The notes beneath the pieces are model-generated. The model searched no databases. It was given only the letters and a program-made list of their open reading frames with translations, and was not told the DNA's origin. This document shows, in pieces, positions 36,301 through 46,569 of a stretch of 64,000 bases of DNA. The stretch is from Pomphorhynchus laevis (Eukaryota; Acanthocephala; Palaeacanthocephala; Echinorhynchida; Pomphorhynchidae). Both the position numbers and the translations under genes were made by a program. How positions within the stretch are numbered: position 1 is the stretch's first letter; the number at the start of each line of letters is the position of its first letter. The stretch covers positions 42,278 through 106,277 of the forward strand of contig WNNJ02002333.1 of the NCBI GenBank assembly GCA_012934845.2, given 5' to 3'.

Positions 36301-36600
36301 ACGCATGAACAAGATTTACATTTGGCGGCGTGACCATTACAAGTACAACAAAATATTTGGTCGGAAGGTTTACCACGCACCATTATGGCACAGAAAATAA
36401 CGCTGTAGGTTGACGGCGTACCCCGGGACGGTCCCTGGACGTACGACTTCGTTGATTTTATTTGTTGTATATTTGTTTATTTGTTTATTCGTCGGTCAGA
36501 AAGTTCGTCGGTTGTAAGTAGTTTATTGAGCACTGTATGTATTTTAGATTGTATGTTTATTAGAAACCAAAATTTTTTTAATTAAAGAAATTAATAATAA
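33342..36600 (-). mobile_element. LINE A: R2-type (restriction-like endonuclease) element, nearly full length
   Basis: A LINE read on the minus strand, with 5' UTR about 36384-36600, coding 36383-33473, and a 3' UTR/tail to 33342. It has a Cys-rich N-terminus, RT, a C-X-C...H...C knuckle and a restriction-like endonuclease at the C-terminus, and lacks an AP endonuclease. See the coding entry for motifs. It is bounded on the left by the 132-bp repeat. On the right the 3' end of LINE J2 abuts. Confidence 0.8.
33473..36383 (-). pseudogene. LINE A polyprotein: Cys-rich domain, RT, restriction-like endonuclease
   Basis: Starts MVRGKPSDQIFCCTC, followed by a dense CKSCSCVKNNRTCFNC cluster (about residues 12-44) that resembles the Cys-rich heads of R2-like LINEs from cnidarians and sponges (recalled, not searched). 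RT: GPSGLDALFWRRML, LVALSKKSGGLRPIEI (motif 1), LLAVDAVNAFNSVNR (A), SSEGVTQGDPLSMAAFA (B), QRWYADDANFVG (C), VNPSKTKLLL (D). Endonuclease: CSCVCGG...HLLSC knuckle, then ARLDVSCCG and ERTFIDVCIFN (the R-x-D ... D-V pattern), KRSKYDERIIDVECAVFVP, and a basic C-terminus. Two frameshifts interrupt it, one near 35630 and one near 35270. The long 589-codon frame from RT motif A to the end is otherwise intact, so the copy is fairly young. Confidence 0.88.
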
Positions 36601-36717
36601 TAAGACTTTATTAATAAAAATACATAAATAAAAGTGTCGTTTAACAAGAAGTCCGTTAAAAAATAAACAGTCAGTCAACAGAAAAAATAGGTCAACCATT
36701 TCTTTGTCTTCTTCCTA

Positions 36718-38860
36718 TTAAGGCCACAAATCAATGGGGATCTGAGCCCCCCAACCAATCCAGCACGCCGCTTTCCGATTAAACCACCCGGGGTCTTTCA
36801 CCCCCCCCCGAAGAATCCAATCGGTGCGGACGATGTTGGGTAAACGAGAGACGATGAGCTTAAGAAACCTTAGCCTTTGCTCTGGAGGACGTCCTCTTGA
36901 GAAGACTAATCCCGAGATAGCCCAGGTACCCCAAAGGCGGACCTGGGTTTTCCCATTCAACGACAGATGCTGGGCCCGTTTCAGAGCCCACCTAGCTTTC
37001 TGCAGGATACATTTGAGTCTATCCAGGTTGGCTTTCGCCGACCAGTTCACCGAAATGGTGAACCCCAGGTATTTTACTCGACTTGTGAAGACAGGGAGTG
37101 GTTCGGAGGCAAATATGGAGGAGTGCGCAGAGAGTGCTAGTCTCTTAAGTTTTTTCTTGGTTGCGGGGGAGCCATGAAAGACAACCATCTGCGATTTAGC
37201 GGAGTTTAGAATAAGGTTGGATCTAGGCAACTGGTCTTTTAATCTTAAAAAGAAGCGGCTGATGTCCGAGACTACGTCTTTGCACCTGCGTCCAGTGAAC
37301 AGGGCTGTGGTGTCATCAGCGTACACCACTAGACGTTGTTCACGTTTAAATATTTTAAATAGAATAATTGAGGCAGCAAGATATAAGATTGGAGAAAGTG
37401 GTGAACCTTGAGGCACACCCGTAATAGGGTAGAACTGACGCGCATCAGGGTCGTCATCATAATAAAATCGCTTGGTGTACAGCAGTATCTCCACCCTGTT
37501 AACAATTCTCGCAGGCAACCCGAGGGACCTGAGAGAAGAGATAACAAAGGGAATGGAGATGCGGTCAAATGCAGCGGAAAAATCAAGGAAAACTGCCACA
37601 GCTAGCTGATGACTGTTCTCCTGACAAAACCGATGCACTTCACCAACTGCTGAATGGACCGAGCGACCTTTGACAAACCCATGGAAACCAGGTGGGATTA
37701 AATTTCGCCTAATCAGATGATCGCGGATTCTACGCGCAAGCGCTTTTTCGTAGATCGATACGAGGGAATTTTGAATCGAAATGGGCCGCAGGTCTTTAGG
37801 ACAAGAGACCGGAAACTTTTTTGGAATAAAAATTCTCTTGCTAATGTTGATGCCGGCCACATCAGATGGGGTGGCTAATAGCATTGTGATGGCCACCTCC
37901 CTTCTTTGATCGGTTGTCAAAAGCTGACAGACACGAGAAGAGAGTGGAGCGACGGTTTTGGAGGTGCTTGGAAGAGACCCCCAGGCGTTGAGAATATCTG
38001 TGACAGATAAGTCTCTACTCATGAAGTCTCCCCAAGGTGGGATTGGTTGCGGAGATTGAGTGGCTCCATAGTTGTGTAAGGCAAGTGATTCTTCTAAAAC
38101 TTTATCAAGGTCAATTCTACCGATCAAACCCAAGGCCCTATCCCTCCAACAAGCAAACTTCTCCTTCTTGAAAATCTTCCAAAAGGAAGACTGAGAAGGA
38201 TTAAGACGGGCAATGCTCGCCCTATCCCTACTCAGCTGGAACCAATATCTGGTGCGCCAGTATTCATTCGAGAGAGTTTGTCTGGCGGAAGAAGAGATAT
38301 TAGGGAGGTTTAGTAGTTTTGCTAGAACCTTGAGTTTCGTCAGAGTGGAATTGAAAATGCGACCTTATAGGTTGTCGAAAGCAATGCAGTAGCTTGCGAA
38401 GAGAGGTAGGAATTAAATTCGGTTAAATTCTCATTACCAATTCGGGGGAAGCGTTGGATAGCAGCTTGGAAGAAAGCCACTCTGATCGGGTCAAAGTGGA
38501 ATCTTCTCCGAAGCAGCGTATCCTCCTCTATCCGCCAGCGAATTAGATCATGAGATGTGGACAGATGCTGTCGCGACTGCTCCGTGCAGAAGGGTTTTAA
38601 CAACCATCTCTCGTGGAGCAGTAATAAGTCGAGGAGTGAATTCGTTGATGTGCAATGAAAGGTGGGGGATAGTGGTTTGTGAATAAGATAACCGTGCATG
38701 ACTGTGCGGAGTGTTGCATTAATCCAACGACCAGTTCTGTCGTTGAAGTCACCTAGTACAATGTCATAGCCGCTATCGATAATACCATCCAGAAGGTCAC
38801 GGTTCTTGTGAATCTCTCCTGGACGAATGTAGACGTTGGCTAGACTGAGGCGTTCAGTGA
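36718..38860 (-). pseudogene. LINE J2 ORF2: endonuclease remnant and reverse transcriptase
   Basis: From ~38860 down: the endonuclease C-terminal half (CTSNSLLDLLLLHERWLLK..., TSHDLIRWRIEEDTLLRRRF), the linker, then a 471-codon frame with DLRPISIQNSLVSIYEKALA (RT 1), HGFVKGRSVHSAVGEVHRFC, VFLDFSAAFDRISIPF (A), GVPQGSPLSPILYLAA (B), RLVVYADDTTALFTG (C), SAKSQMVVFHG (D) and SRVKYLGFTISVNWSAK. The C-terminus (SRLPNIVRTDWILRGG, AACWIGWGAQIPIDLWP) lacks a zinc knuckle and RNase H. The RT half is intact over 1.4 kb. Upstream there are at least two frame breaks and the endonuclease deletion. Confidence 0.85.
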
Positions 38861-39016
38861 AAAGGGCTCAGGTTTATTCACCATTGGGCTAAATTAGTTG
38901 GAAGGGGGATGCCAACCTAGACAGAGCTAGGTGCAGGAGGGTTACCCTCACTGCCACTAGCCCCGTCGCGGGTCGTACCCCCCAGGGCAATATCTTCATT
39001 TCCCAGAGAAGCCTTC

Positions 39017-40153
39017 TTATCCTTGATCATCTTCCCCACCTTGGGGGTGGGACTGTTCTGGCCGAAGCCCCCTCTTCTTGGAGTGGGTGGTTTTAAGCTC
39101 GTTAGGCAAGGGGGCAGCTGTTGTTCCTACAAAAAAGGATAGCAGAGGTCCAATCATTGTTTGAAATTGCGAAAAAATTACTCGTTTCTGGTTATCAAGA
39201 AGTTGAATGATGTCAGCGTTTGACATCCGGTCGGCTGGTGAACCAGCAGCAGAGGCGTAGTTGATCGGGGTTCTAGGCTTAACAAACAGTTGTTTATATT
39301 CTTTAAATATTCTGCAGCGCCTTGACCAGGCCGGATGTTCCCCTCCACAATTAGCGCAAGAGGAGGAGGCCTGACATCTTTCCCCTTTTAAAGCATACTG
39401 ACAATCCCCAGCACCACAAACACCGCATACCAAGGCCTTGCTGCATGTAGAGTACCAGTGGCCCCAGGCATGGCACTTGTTACAGTGTGGGAATGTGAGT
39501 CGGTCTTCGTCAATTAGAGTGAATCCTAAGTTAAAACCTAGGAAAGGATTCGTTGACGATTTAGAAAGAAGCAGACCGGAATCAAGATCTGTATTTGCAA
39601 AAGCCACTGGGAGGGGGTCGCCCCCCCCTTACCTAGGACTTGCCTCACTGATTGGAGGCCATACAATTTTTTCAGAGTTATCAAATCTTCTTCTGTTAGA
39701 AACAATGGAAAATTAGATATTTTAACTGAGCACTGAAGGGGTTTCAACGTTATGGAACCAGAGTCCAAAAGGTGCTTGTCAAAATAATCTTTGTATTCCT
39801 TTAATAAGAAGGCATTCGGGCAGGAAACTCTTACAGTATTGTCCAAAATCTTCACTGAATTGAACAGCACCCTGTTTGGATGAGTTAATACAAACTTTCG
39901 CAAAAAAGTTGAGAAGAGATTGTGTTCCTCTATTGTTTTTTTTTGAATTGATAATGCACAGGTTAGCTAATTTTGGAATCGGGGGTAGCAGCCCCTTATC
40001 TGCATTTAATAAACACGAAACATCACTAACCTGGTTAGAATTGTCTTCAGTAGACGAAATAATTGAACCAGATCGTTCATTACTACCATATTTCATTGTA
40101 AAATCACCAAAAGTCGTAGAGCTTTGAAGCTCCGATAGCGTTTTAGCATTCAT
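39017..40153 (-). pseudogene. LINE J2 ORF1: gag-like RNA-binding protein with zinc knuckles
   Basis: ORF1 of I/Jockey LINEs binds element RNA. The start is placed at MNAKTLSELQSSTTFG (40153), followed by NQVSDVSCLLNADKGLLPPI and LANLCIINSKK. Then, in another frame, come HPNRVLFNSVKILDNTVRVS, SVKISNFPLFLTEEDL and VRQVLGKGG. After a further shift it ends with knuckles: CNKCHAWGHWYSTC, CGVCGAGDC and CANCGGEHPAWSRRC, with a Lys/Gly/Gln-rich tail (KKRGLRPEQSHPQGGEDD). At least two frame breaks. Confidence 0.8.
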
Positions 40154-40255
40154 TTGCTCCGATGTATTAAATACGATTAAATGTTCATTAGCAAGAATAT
40201 TGGTGCTGCTAGCATGATGTTTATGAAAGTGTGAGCACAGTAACAAAGGGTTCGT

Positions 40256-40770
40256 CGCCGTGAGCAAAAAAAATATGTGTAGTGTACACGTAATTTCGGA
40301 GCTATCAAACGATAGCAGCAAAAATCATTCAAAAATCAACGATAATCCTACAAAAAAAGACAAATTAAAGGTAAATCTAACTACAGATCCAAGTAACAAG
40401 GTTAGTAATTTTTCTATGGTATCAGGTGATGGGGAGGTGCTTCCCCCATTCCTAAATTAAAGAATTTGCTGATAATTAAAGTTAAGAAACCGATTGAAAA
40501 ACACGATCTCTACAACAAATTTTTGAGATACCCCACCAAACAGTTTCAGAACCGCGTTCTATTTAACTCTGTTAGGTTACACCCTGCGGAGGTGAGATCT
40601 CTTTTGTCTCGAATGACCTTGCTTCAAACTACATGGAGTACTTCTCCGCCAATTTAGCTGAATATGGTGAAATTTCATCCAAGCCTATCCTAGCATCACT
40701 AAAAGTTTCAAATCTTCCCTGTTCAATGAAAGAAGAAGATACACGTTCAATGTTTAATAAAGATTTTATT
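40256..40770 (+). pseudogene. LINE J5: ORF1 5' fragment, head-to-head with J2
   Basis: The plus-strand frames read MSKKNMCSVHVISELSNDSS, VSNFSMVSGDGEVLPPFLN, LLIIKVKKPIEKHDLYNKFL, QNRVLFNSVRLHP, then LKVSNLPCSMKEEDT. It is homologous to ORF1 of J1 and J2 but clearly diverged. It stops near 40770, so only the N-terminal part is present. Its 5' end lies about 100 bp from the ORF1 start of J2, in opposite orientation. Confidence 0.7.
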
Positions 40771-40836
40771 AAAAATACAACCGTATGTGGAAAACATTAA
40801 AGAAATTAATTAAATTATTTTATTCAATAGAAGGTC

Positions 40837-40968
40837 ATTCCAAAATGACCTTCTGGATGCGACAATTCGACTGACATAAAATATTTTCTGTAACAAACAC
40901 AGATATTTCCACATAAAACGTTTTAGGAAAAATTGGCAAACTCACTGGATGGAGTAATTGAAGAAATT
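40837..40968. repeat. 132-bp direct repeat flanking the 33.3-40.8 kb insertion, right copy
   Basis: See 33210-33341. On the right it continues into DNA that is not repeated elsewhere in the window. Confidence 0.88.
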
Positions 40969-41889
40969 AATAACTATTTTATTCACTCTTCAACCACGTA
41001 TTACTGATCAACGAATTTCAGTAAGTGATCACTCAATTAAACGGCAGTGTATTTCAAGCGGTTATAAAGGACAAAATTTTATAGTATCATACAAACAAAT
41101 AGTCGAAAAAGCTTAACACTAAAAACGGTCAAACTCATCACATTTTATGCCTTTAATGGAAAAATAAAGGTTACTGATGAAGCTAACCTAATTAGGACCG
41201 AATTATTTCGTCACGATATAATTCATATTTTAACAAATATCCTTCATATTCTAGCAGATTGTCATGAATTCTAATTTGATATAGCGTCATATATTGCTTA
41301 TCAAGTGCGGACTTTGCTATCAAGTTGCCGATTTTTGGACGTAGTTATATTACACAAATCAATGAAATCTATTTATGCCAGACTAATCTTCATATGCACA
41401 ATATCGCTGATATTTACATGTCTATGTTAATAGATATCTCGATAAGGAGCAAGCAAAACTGAAGCCAACGTCGATGAATCGTTTGATGGAGATGATATGA
41501 ATACTTTGAACAATCATGCTCACACTATTCAGAATGAAATTGCAAATTTCGTAGATAAATAATGACAGGTATGGCACAACTAGAAAATATACATTGATAC
41601 CTATGTTTAATCTTGATTATTTGGGATAGTGTCGTGTGTTGGATGTTTGTTCATGAAAACAATGTTTTAGCCTAACAATGTGACTATTTTATAGCCTATA
41701 AAAATACAACGGGTTTTTGCAGATTGGATTTTTTATCGTCTATAGGCCTCTTACGTAGTTCATTAGTGTATTAAATAAAGAAATTTATTGAGCAATCTAC
41801 AAAAGATTTAAAGTAATGTAATATAATATAACAGCATTAATTACAGGAAATTATCCTCGACGAGATAGTCCTTGAGATATCCTGGACTG
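40969..41889. other. No gene supported
   Basis: A 38-codon frame (TEANVDESFDGDDMNTLNNH ..., 41458-41562) has reasonable composition but is too short and has no homology I recognise. The rest is AT-rich and featureless. Confidence 0.4.
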
Positions 41890-42345
41890 TTTCATTGTCT
41901 TCAAATGCCGTAGAATTTTAGGATTTCTTCATCGACACGTTAGACGACTTGAACCAAAGGATTTACGCATTGTATATTCGAGTCTCTTAAAATCACATAT
42001 GCTCTATGCATCTCACGCGACACACCCTCAACTGAAATCAGAATTGAGTGAATTCGACAACATTTTGAGAAGAGCCACGCACTTGGTTCCGGCAACTCGC
42101 TCCATTCCTTATCCAGTTAGACTAGAAACGTTGGGTATAAGATCTATTGAATGCGATCTGTTTCGTGAATCCTCAATGTTACGTGGACACGAGCTATGTT
42201 TAAAGCATCGCTCAAAGCATTGAACAAATTGCACGACTGATGGATCGCGTCTGTAAACGATGGAATGGATTATCACCTGGTGTAATCAACAGCTCTTCTG
42301 CTGTGCAATTCAAAGAACGCCTAAAGCTTGACCTCGTGAACTCTT
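41890..42345 (+). pseudogene. LINE E: CR1-like C-terminal fragment
   Basis: The frame reads RRILGFLHRHVRRLEPKDLR, IVYSSLLKSHMLYASHAT, FDNILRRATHLVPATRSIPY, PVRLETLGIRSIECDLF, then after a shift CKRWNGLSPGVINSSS and FKERLKLDLVNS. This is the thumb and C-terminus of a CR1-type polyprotein, related to D2 (FRRFTKLSPYVRHISYHSRL) but a different subfamily. It is 5'-truncated and broken. Confidence 0.7.
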
Positions 42346-42427
42346 GATGTTTTTTTACGTTTTTTCTGTTTTTTTATTCGATGTGATGCTTCCTTACGAG
42401 CTTCAGCTCCCTTAGAAGTCGACATAT

Positions 42428-44777
42428 AATAATAATGAATATTATTATTTTTTAATAATAAATTTATTATTAACTCATAAAACGTTTACAACTGAAAAGG
42501 GTTCCCGCAAATGGGCCTCTACATGTTTTGCAGTCAGCTTTCTTCGACGCATCGCTGTCCAAGCACGATATGTGCTCTCCTACTTGCCCGATAAGAAGTT
42601 GAGGCAAGCCTTGCTAAGCATATAGATAGTTTGCCTCGCATGTAGCTGATTACTTCATGGTACGGAATAGACTTTCTAGCTGATATACTTCGCGCTATAC
42701 TTCTCATTAAAGAGTCGGTTGCCGGTCCTATTACCCACTTGTTGAAAACGCCAACGGAATGAATAATCCGTTATCAATTTCTTTTATTCGTTCCTGGTAT
42801 TTTGAAATTTTGCGATTTTCATGAAATTTGAAGGATGAGCTTGAACCACAGGCATACGATGGAGCAAAAGTATTGAATACACAAACGTCAAAAAATGACC
42901 GCTCCATAATGTCTCCATGCAATTCTGAGCATGAAAAATCTAGACGCGCTGATCTGTCTCTCGTAGTTGTTTGATTCATAAACTTGTGCAATTCCGGAAC
43001 GGGCTGTAGCATACACTCAATCTTTTCAACGTGGTAGTTCGCTTTTCGGACCATGCTGGCCATAAGATCCCTCTCTATGTTAAGCCGGACAATAGGTACC
43101 CCACCGACCTTGCACGATAGCATGTGGACTGTTGTGAACGCTGCTCCACAGCTGCACTTATCAGGTGTGTCATTTGGACACCACCCATATCGAGCTGCAA
43201 TTGCATCCTTAAAACATCGGTTTGACAGATAAAAACCCCGTCTCATTAGCGGCCTTGTGATCAGCCAACTTGACGCTCCTGTGCATGATGCCGCCTCTAT
43301 CGCTTGTTTTGTCGTATCATCAACCGATCTCAACATTTCGTTTCTCTTCATTCGAATATCATTTTCCCTTTCCATCCTGATTTCTCTTAGAATATTATCT
43401 TGCTCTTTATTCAATCCTTGCGCAATCAAGCCCTGCAGAAAAGGTTTACACAATCGAATCGATTGGACGTACCTTTTCTCTGATAAGTCGACCGGGTCAT
43501 CAAAACCTAAACCACCAAATTTTGCTGGCAACAATAAGAATGCGGCTAAAGTCATATCTATATGAGAAATTCCGAGTATTTTGGGTAATAAGTTAGAGAA
43601 AATACGATCGCGGAGTCTGTCAAATGTCCCCTGAGCAGTTTTACAAGTACGTTGAAGAAATGACCAGTTTAATTGCGTAGATTTGGTGAACAAGGTGTAA
43701 GCGACATGTCCATCAGCTTCTGCAATGGCACTTAATTTGTCTATAAGGTCACACCACCTATCTACCTTGCTGTTTACTTCTGAAGCTATGTAGTCGTCCG
43801 ACCCAATAAAACTACCCAGCAGCTTGATCCCCGACTTACAAAGATTTACGCCATTGGAACTAAAGCCAGATGCCAGTTTAAACTGATCCAAAGTGTGAAC
43901 TAACAAATTGCACTTATTTGAATTAACTTGAAAGCCGTAACTCGGGCCATAGATTTTAAGTGCATCCCATACTGAGTACAAATCTGACAGCCTTACTACA
44001 AAGCATGCGTCATCCGCATACCACCTTTGAATTATCGTCGGTACTGCTGACTTGATTCTGTTAATCAATGGGAGTGTCGCTGCTGCAAACGCAGACATTG
44101 CGAGTGGGTCCCCTTGAGTAAACCCCTCTGAAGACAAGATGATTTCATGTCCCACAGACAAAGTAGAGGGATGCATATATTCGTTTTCGAGAATCCGTGT
44201 TAAAGCCGGGCATATACGGTCCATATTTTTTAAAGCTAATGATCGGCTTACGCTATTAAAGCATTTTTGCATCTATGCTTAATACACGCATATCAGAAGA
44301 GCTCATAAACGCATCTCTGACAGAATGGATGACGCACTCTGCTCCGCATCTCTGACCTGCACAAACCCGTTCACGTCCAGCAACCGATATTAAATCTTTC
44401 CGAATTGCATGATTTATGATCTTTCCTGTTATCCTTCTTAACACTTCTCCAATACCGATGGGCCTTATACCGGGACGCTTGTCTAGGGAAATCAGACGAG
44501 AGGCTGTCAGGGCCTCCAGAACTAATGGATCAATTTTTTCTGACGCAATGCGACTCGTCATAATCGCAACTTTCTCAGCCAGTACTTTCGATTCGTTTCC
44601 AAACTCCGTTAATAATGATCTCCACATTGAGGCGTCCACACCTGAAGGACCAGCTGCACCCTGAGTTTCCTTTGAAGTTCGAACAACATTTTTGACAAGT
44701 AGGATCTTCTCGTAACATCAAATCGTTGGAAGATGAATGTGTATCATTTGCTTTCGAAATATCCATATGGTCATATG
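42428..44777 (-). pseudogene. LINE B: R2-type element, RT to 3' end
   Basis: Read from 44777 down on the minus strand: GPSGVDASMWRSLLTEFG, SRLISLDKRPGIRPIGIGEV (RT 1), GRERVCAGQRCGAECVIHS, a frameshift near 44265, then SVSRSLALKNMDRICPAL, LSSEGFTQGDPLAMSAFA (B), QRWYADDACFVV (C) and VNSNKCNLLVH (D). The endonuclease follows: CSCGAAFTTVHMLSC, ARLDFSCSELHGDIMERSFF DVCVFN and KISKYQERIKEIDNGLFIP. The last ~65 codons are in another frame (VIGPATDSLMRSIARSIS ... LGQRCVEES). The 3' UTR ends in an AAT/TAA-rich tail at ~42428. The element is cut on the right by LINE C; about 86 bp of it resume at 45745. The 5' part is missing. Confidence 0.85.
44692..44777. repeat. 86-bp direct repeat flanking LINE C, left copy
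   Basis: TTGACAAGTAGGATCTTCT through GGTCATATG recurs at 45745-45833, there with 3 extra T-rich bases and one substitution (CCATATGG/CCATGTGG). It is RT-region coding sequence of LINE B, so it is duplicated target DNA, not part of LINE C. Confidence 0.92.
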
Positions 44778-45744
44778 GAAAGGGAAAATGATATTCGAAT
44801 GAAGAGAAACGAAATGTTGAGATCGGTTGATGATACGACAAAACAAGCGATAGAGGCGGCATCATGCACAGGAGCGTCAAGTTGGCTGATCACAAGGCCG
44901 CTAATGAGACGGGGTTTTTATCTGTCAAACCGATGTTTTAAGGATGCAATTGCAGCTCGATATGGGTGGTATCCAAATGACACACCTGATAAGTGCAGCT
45001 GTGGAGCAGCGTTCACAACAGTCCACATGCTATCGTGCAAGGTCGGTGGGGTACCTATTGTCCGGCTTAACATAGTGAGGGATCTTATGGCCAGCATGGT
45101 CCGAGAAGCGAACTACCACGTTGAAAAGATGGAGTGTATGCTACAGCCCGTTCCGGAATTGCACAAGTTTATGAATCAAACAACTACGAGAGACAGATCA
45201 GCGCGTCTAGATTTTTCATGCTCAGAATTGCATGGAGACATTATGGAGCGGTCATTTTTTGACGTTTGTGTATTCAATACTTTTGCTCCATCGTATGCCT
45301 GTAGTTCAAGCTCATCCTTCAAATTTCATGAAAATCGCAAAATTTCAAAATACCAGGAACGAATAAAAGAAATTGATAACGGATTATTCATTCCGTTGGC
45401 GTTTTTAACAAGCGGGTAATAGGACCGGCAACAGACTCTTTAATGAGAAGTATAGCGCGAAGTATATCAGCTAGAAAGTCTATTCCGTACCATGAAGTAA
45501 TCAGCTACATGCGAGGCAAACTATCTATATGCTTAGCAAGGCTTGCATCAACTTCTTATCGGGCAAGTAGGAGAGCACATATCGTGCTTGGACAGCGATG
45601 CGTCGAAGAAAGCTGACTGCAAAACATGTAGAGGCCCATTTGCGGGAACCCTTTTCAGTTGTAAACGTTTTATGAGTTAATAATAAATTTATTATTAAAA
45701 AAATTAGAATAATATTATTAATAATAATAAATTGCTTGAATTCC
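44778..45744 (+). pseudogene. LINE C: 5'-truncated R2-type copy inserted in LINE B, opposite strand
   Basis: The plus-strand frame reads GKMIFE-free start ERENDIRMKRNEMLRSVDD, SSWLITRPLMRRGFYLSN, CSCGAAFTTVHMLSC, ARLDFSCSELHGDIMERSFF, KISKYQERIKEIDNGLFIP, stop at 45417, then the last ~65 codons in the next frame to a TGA at 45617 and a 3' UTR with a TAATAATAATAAA tail. It is about 98 percent identical to 42450-43380 of LINE B but inverted. At the 5' junction ATGG is shared by target and element (microhomology). It keeps only the linker and endonuclease. Confidence 0.88.
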
Positions 45745-45833
45745 TTGACAAGTAGGATCTTCTTTTCGTAACATCAAATCGTTGGAAGATGAATGTGTAT
45801 CATTTGCTTTCGAAATATCCATGTGGTCATATG
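45745..45833. repeat. 89-bp direct repeat flanking LINE C, right copy
   Basis: See 44692-44777. It continues for a short way as LINE B and then into unassigned DNA at about 45840. Confidence 0.92.
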
Positions 45834-46560
45834 TTGCATCTTAGTATTGCTGTTTATCTAATTTACTTTCCGTGCAATCTCGATTGCCTGGATGAATGTC
45901 CGCATATGTTCCATCAAATCCTTCGTAAATTTGATGATTTATAGACTCAGAAAACTTTATCAAGTCGTGGTTGTCTATCGAGTTTCTATGTTGACTGTTA
46001 TTTGTTTACTGCTAACCGGACGCTCTTACGCAAAGCCAGTCAAAATTGGGTTGTTGGTGACGTTATCTGGATATGGAGCAAGCTGCTTGATCGATATAGT
46101 AGACTCACGAGCATCCTTAAATTGGACAAGTGCATAGTTCAGGCTTACATTTAGAAGATTTACGACCTCAACGACGTAATTTGCTAGCTAGATTTTGTTT
46201 CTTTAATAATAACTAACCAGCCGACCACAACCAGGTTGAAATGCTCATACCCATATATGATCTTCATTAAAACTTCAAAAGTAATTAATGCAGGGTCTCA
46301 TCTGTTTCAGTATAATAGAGAATGTATAGCGTGCATCGCAGTAGGCAGTGACTTATCCCAATGGTCAACAATTAAGTGGCGTGTTTTTAAATCAGCTCTT
46401 ACCGAGCCATATATTTCCATTGTACCGTTCTACCTTATTAATTCCGGTGAGGTTATTCATGATATTTCTGCTACAAGCAACTCCTTACACCAGAAAATAT
46501 GTAGATAACTCTTGAGACAAAAAAAAGAAATTTATTTTGAGTGGCAAATGTGCGCCTTCA
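45834..46560. other. Unassigned moderately GC-richer DNA
   Basis: Frames such as 45892-46137 and 46236-46508 are open and less AT-biased than their surroundings, which suggests old coding sequence of a mobile element. I could not match them to a family. Confidence 0.35.
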
Positions 46561-46569
46561 AGCCCACAA

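Larger units (their letters stand above)
36590..40255 (-). mobile_element. LINE J2: longest I/Jockey-type copy, both ORFs
   Basis: The element runs on the minus strand from an ORF1 start near 40153 to a 3' UTR ending in AATAAA plus a TTATTATTATTAA tail at about 36590-36620. Relative to J3 and J1, it lacks about 230-300 bp at the ORF1/ORF2 boundary and endonuclease N-terminus. There GAGGCGTT joins straight to CAGTGAAAA near 38853, probably a deletion between short matches. Its ORFs are listed separately. Confidence 0.85.
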
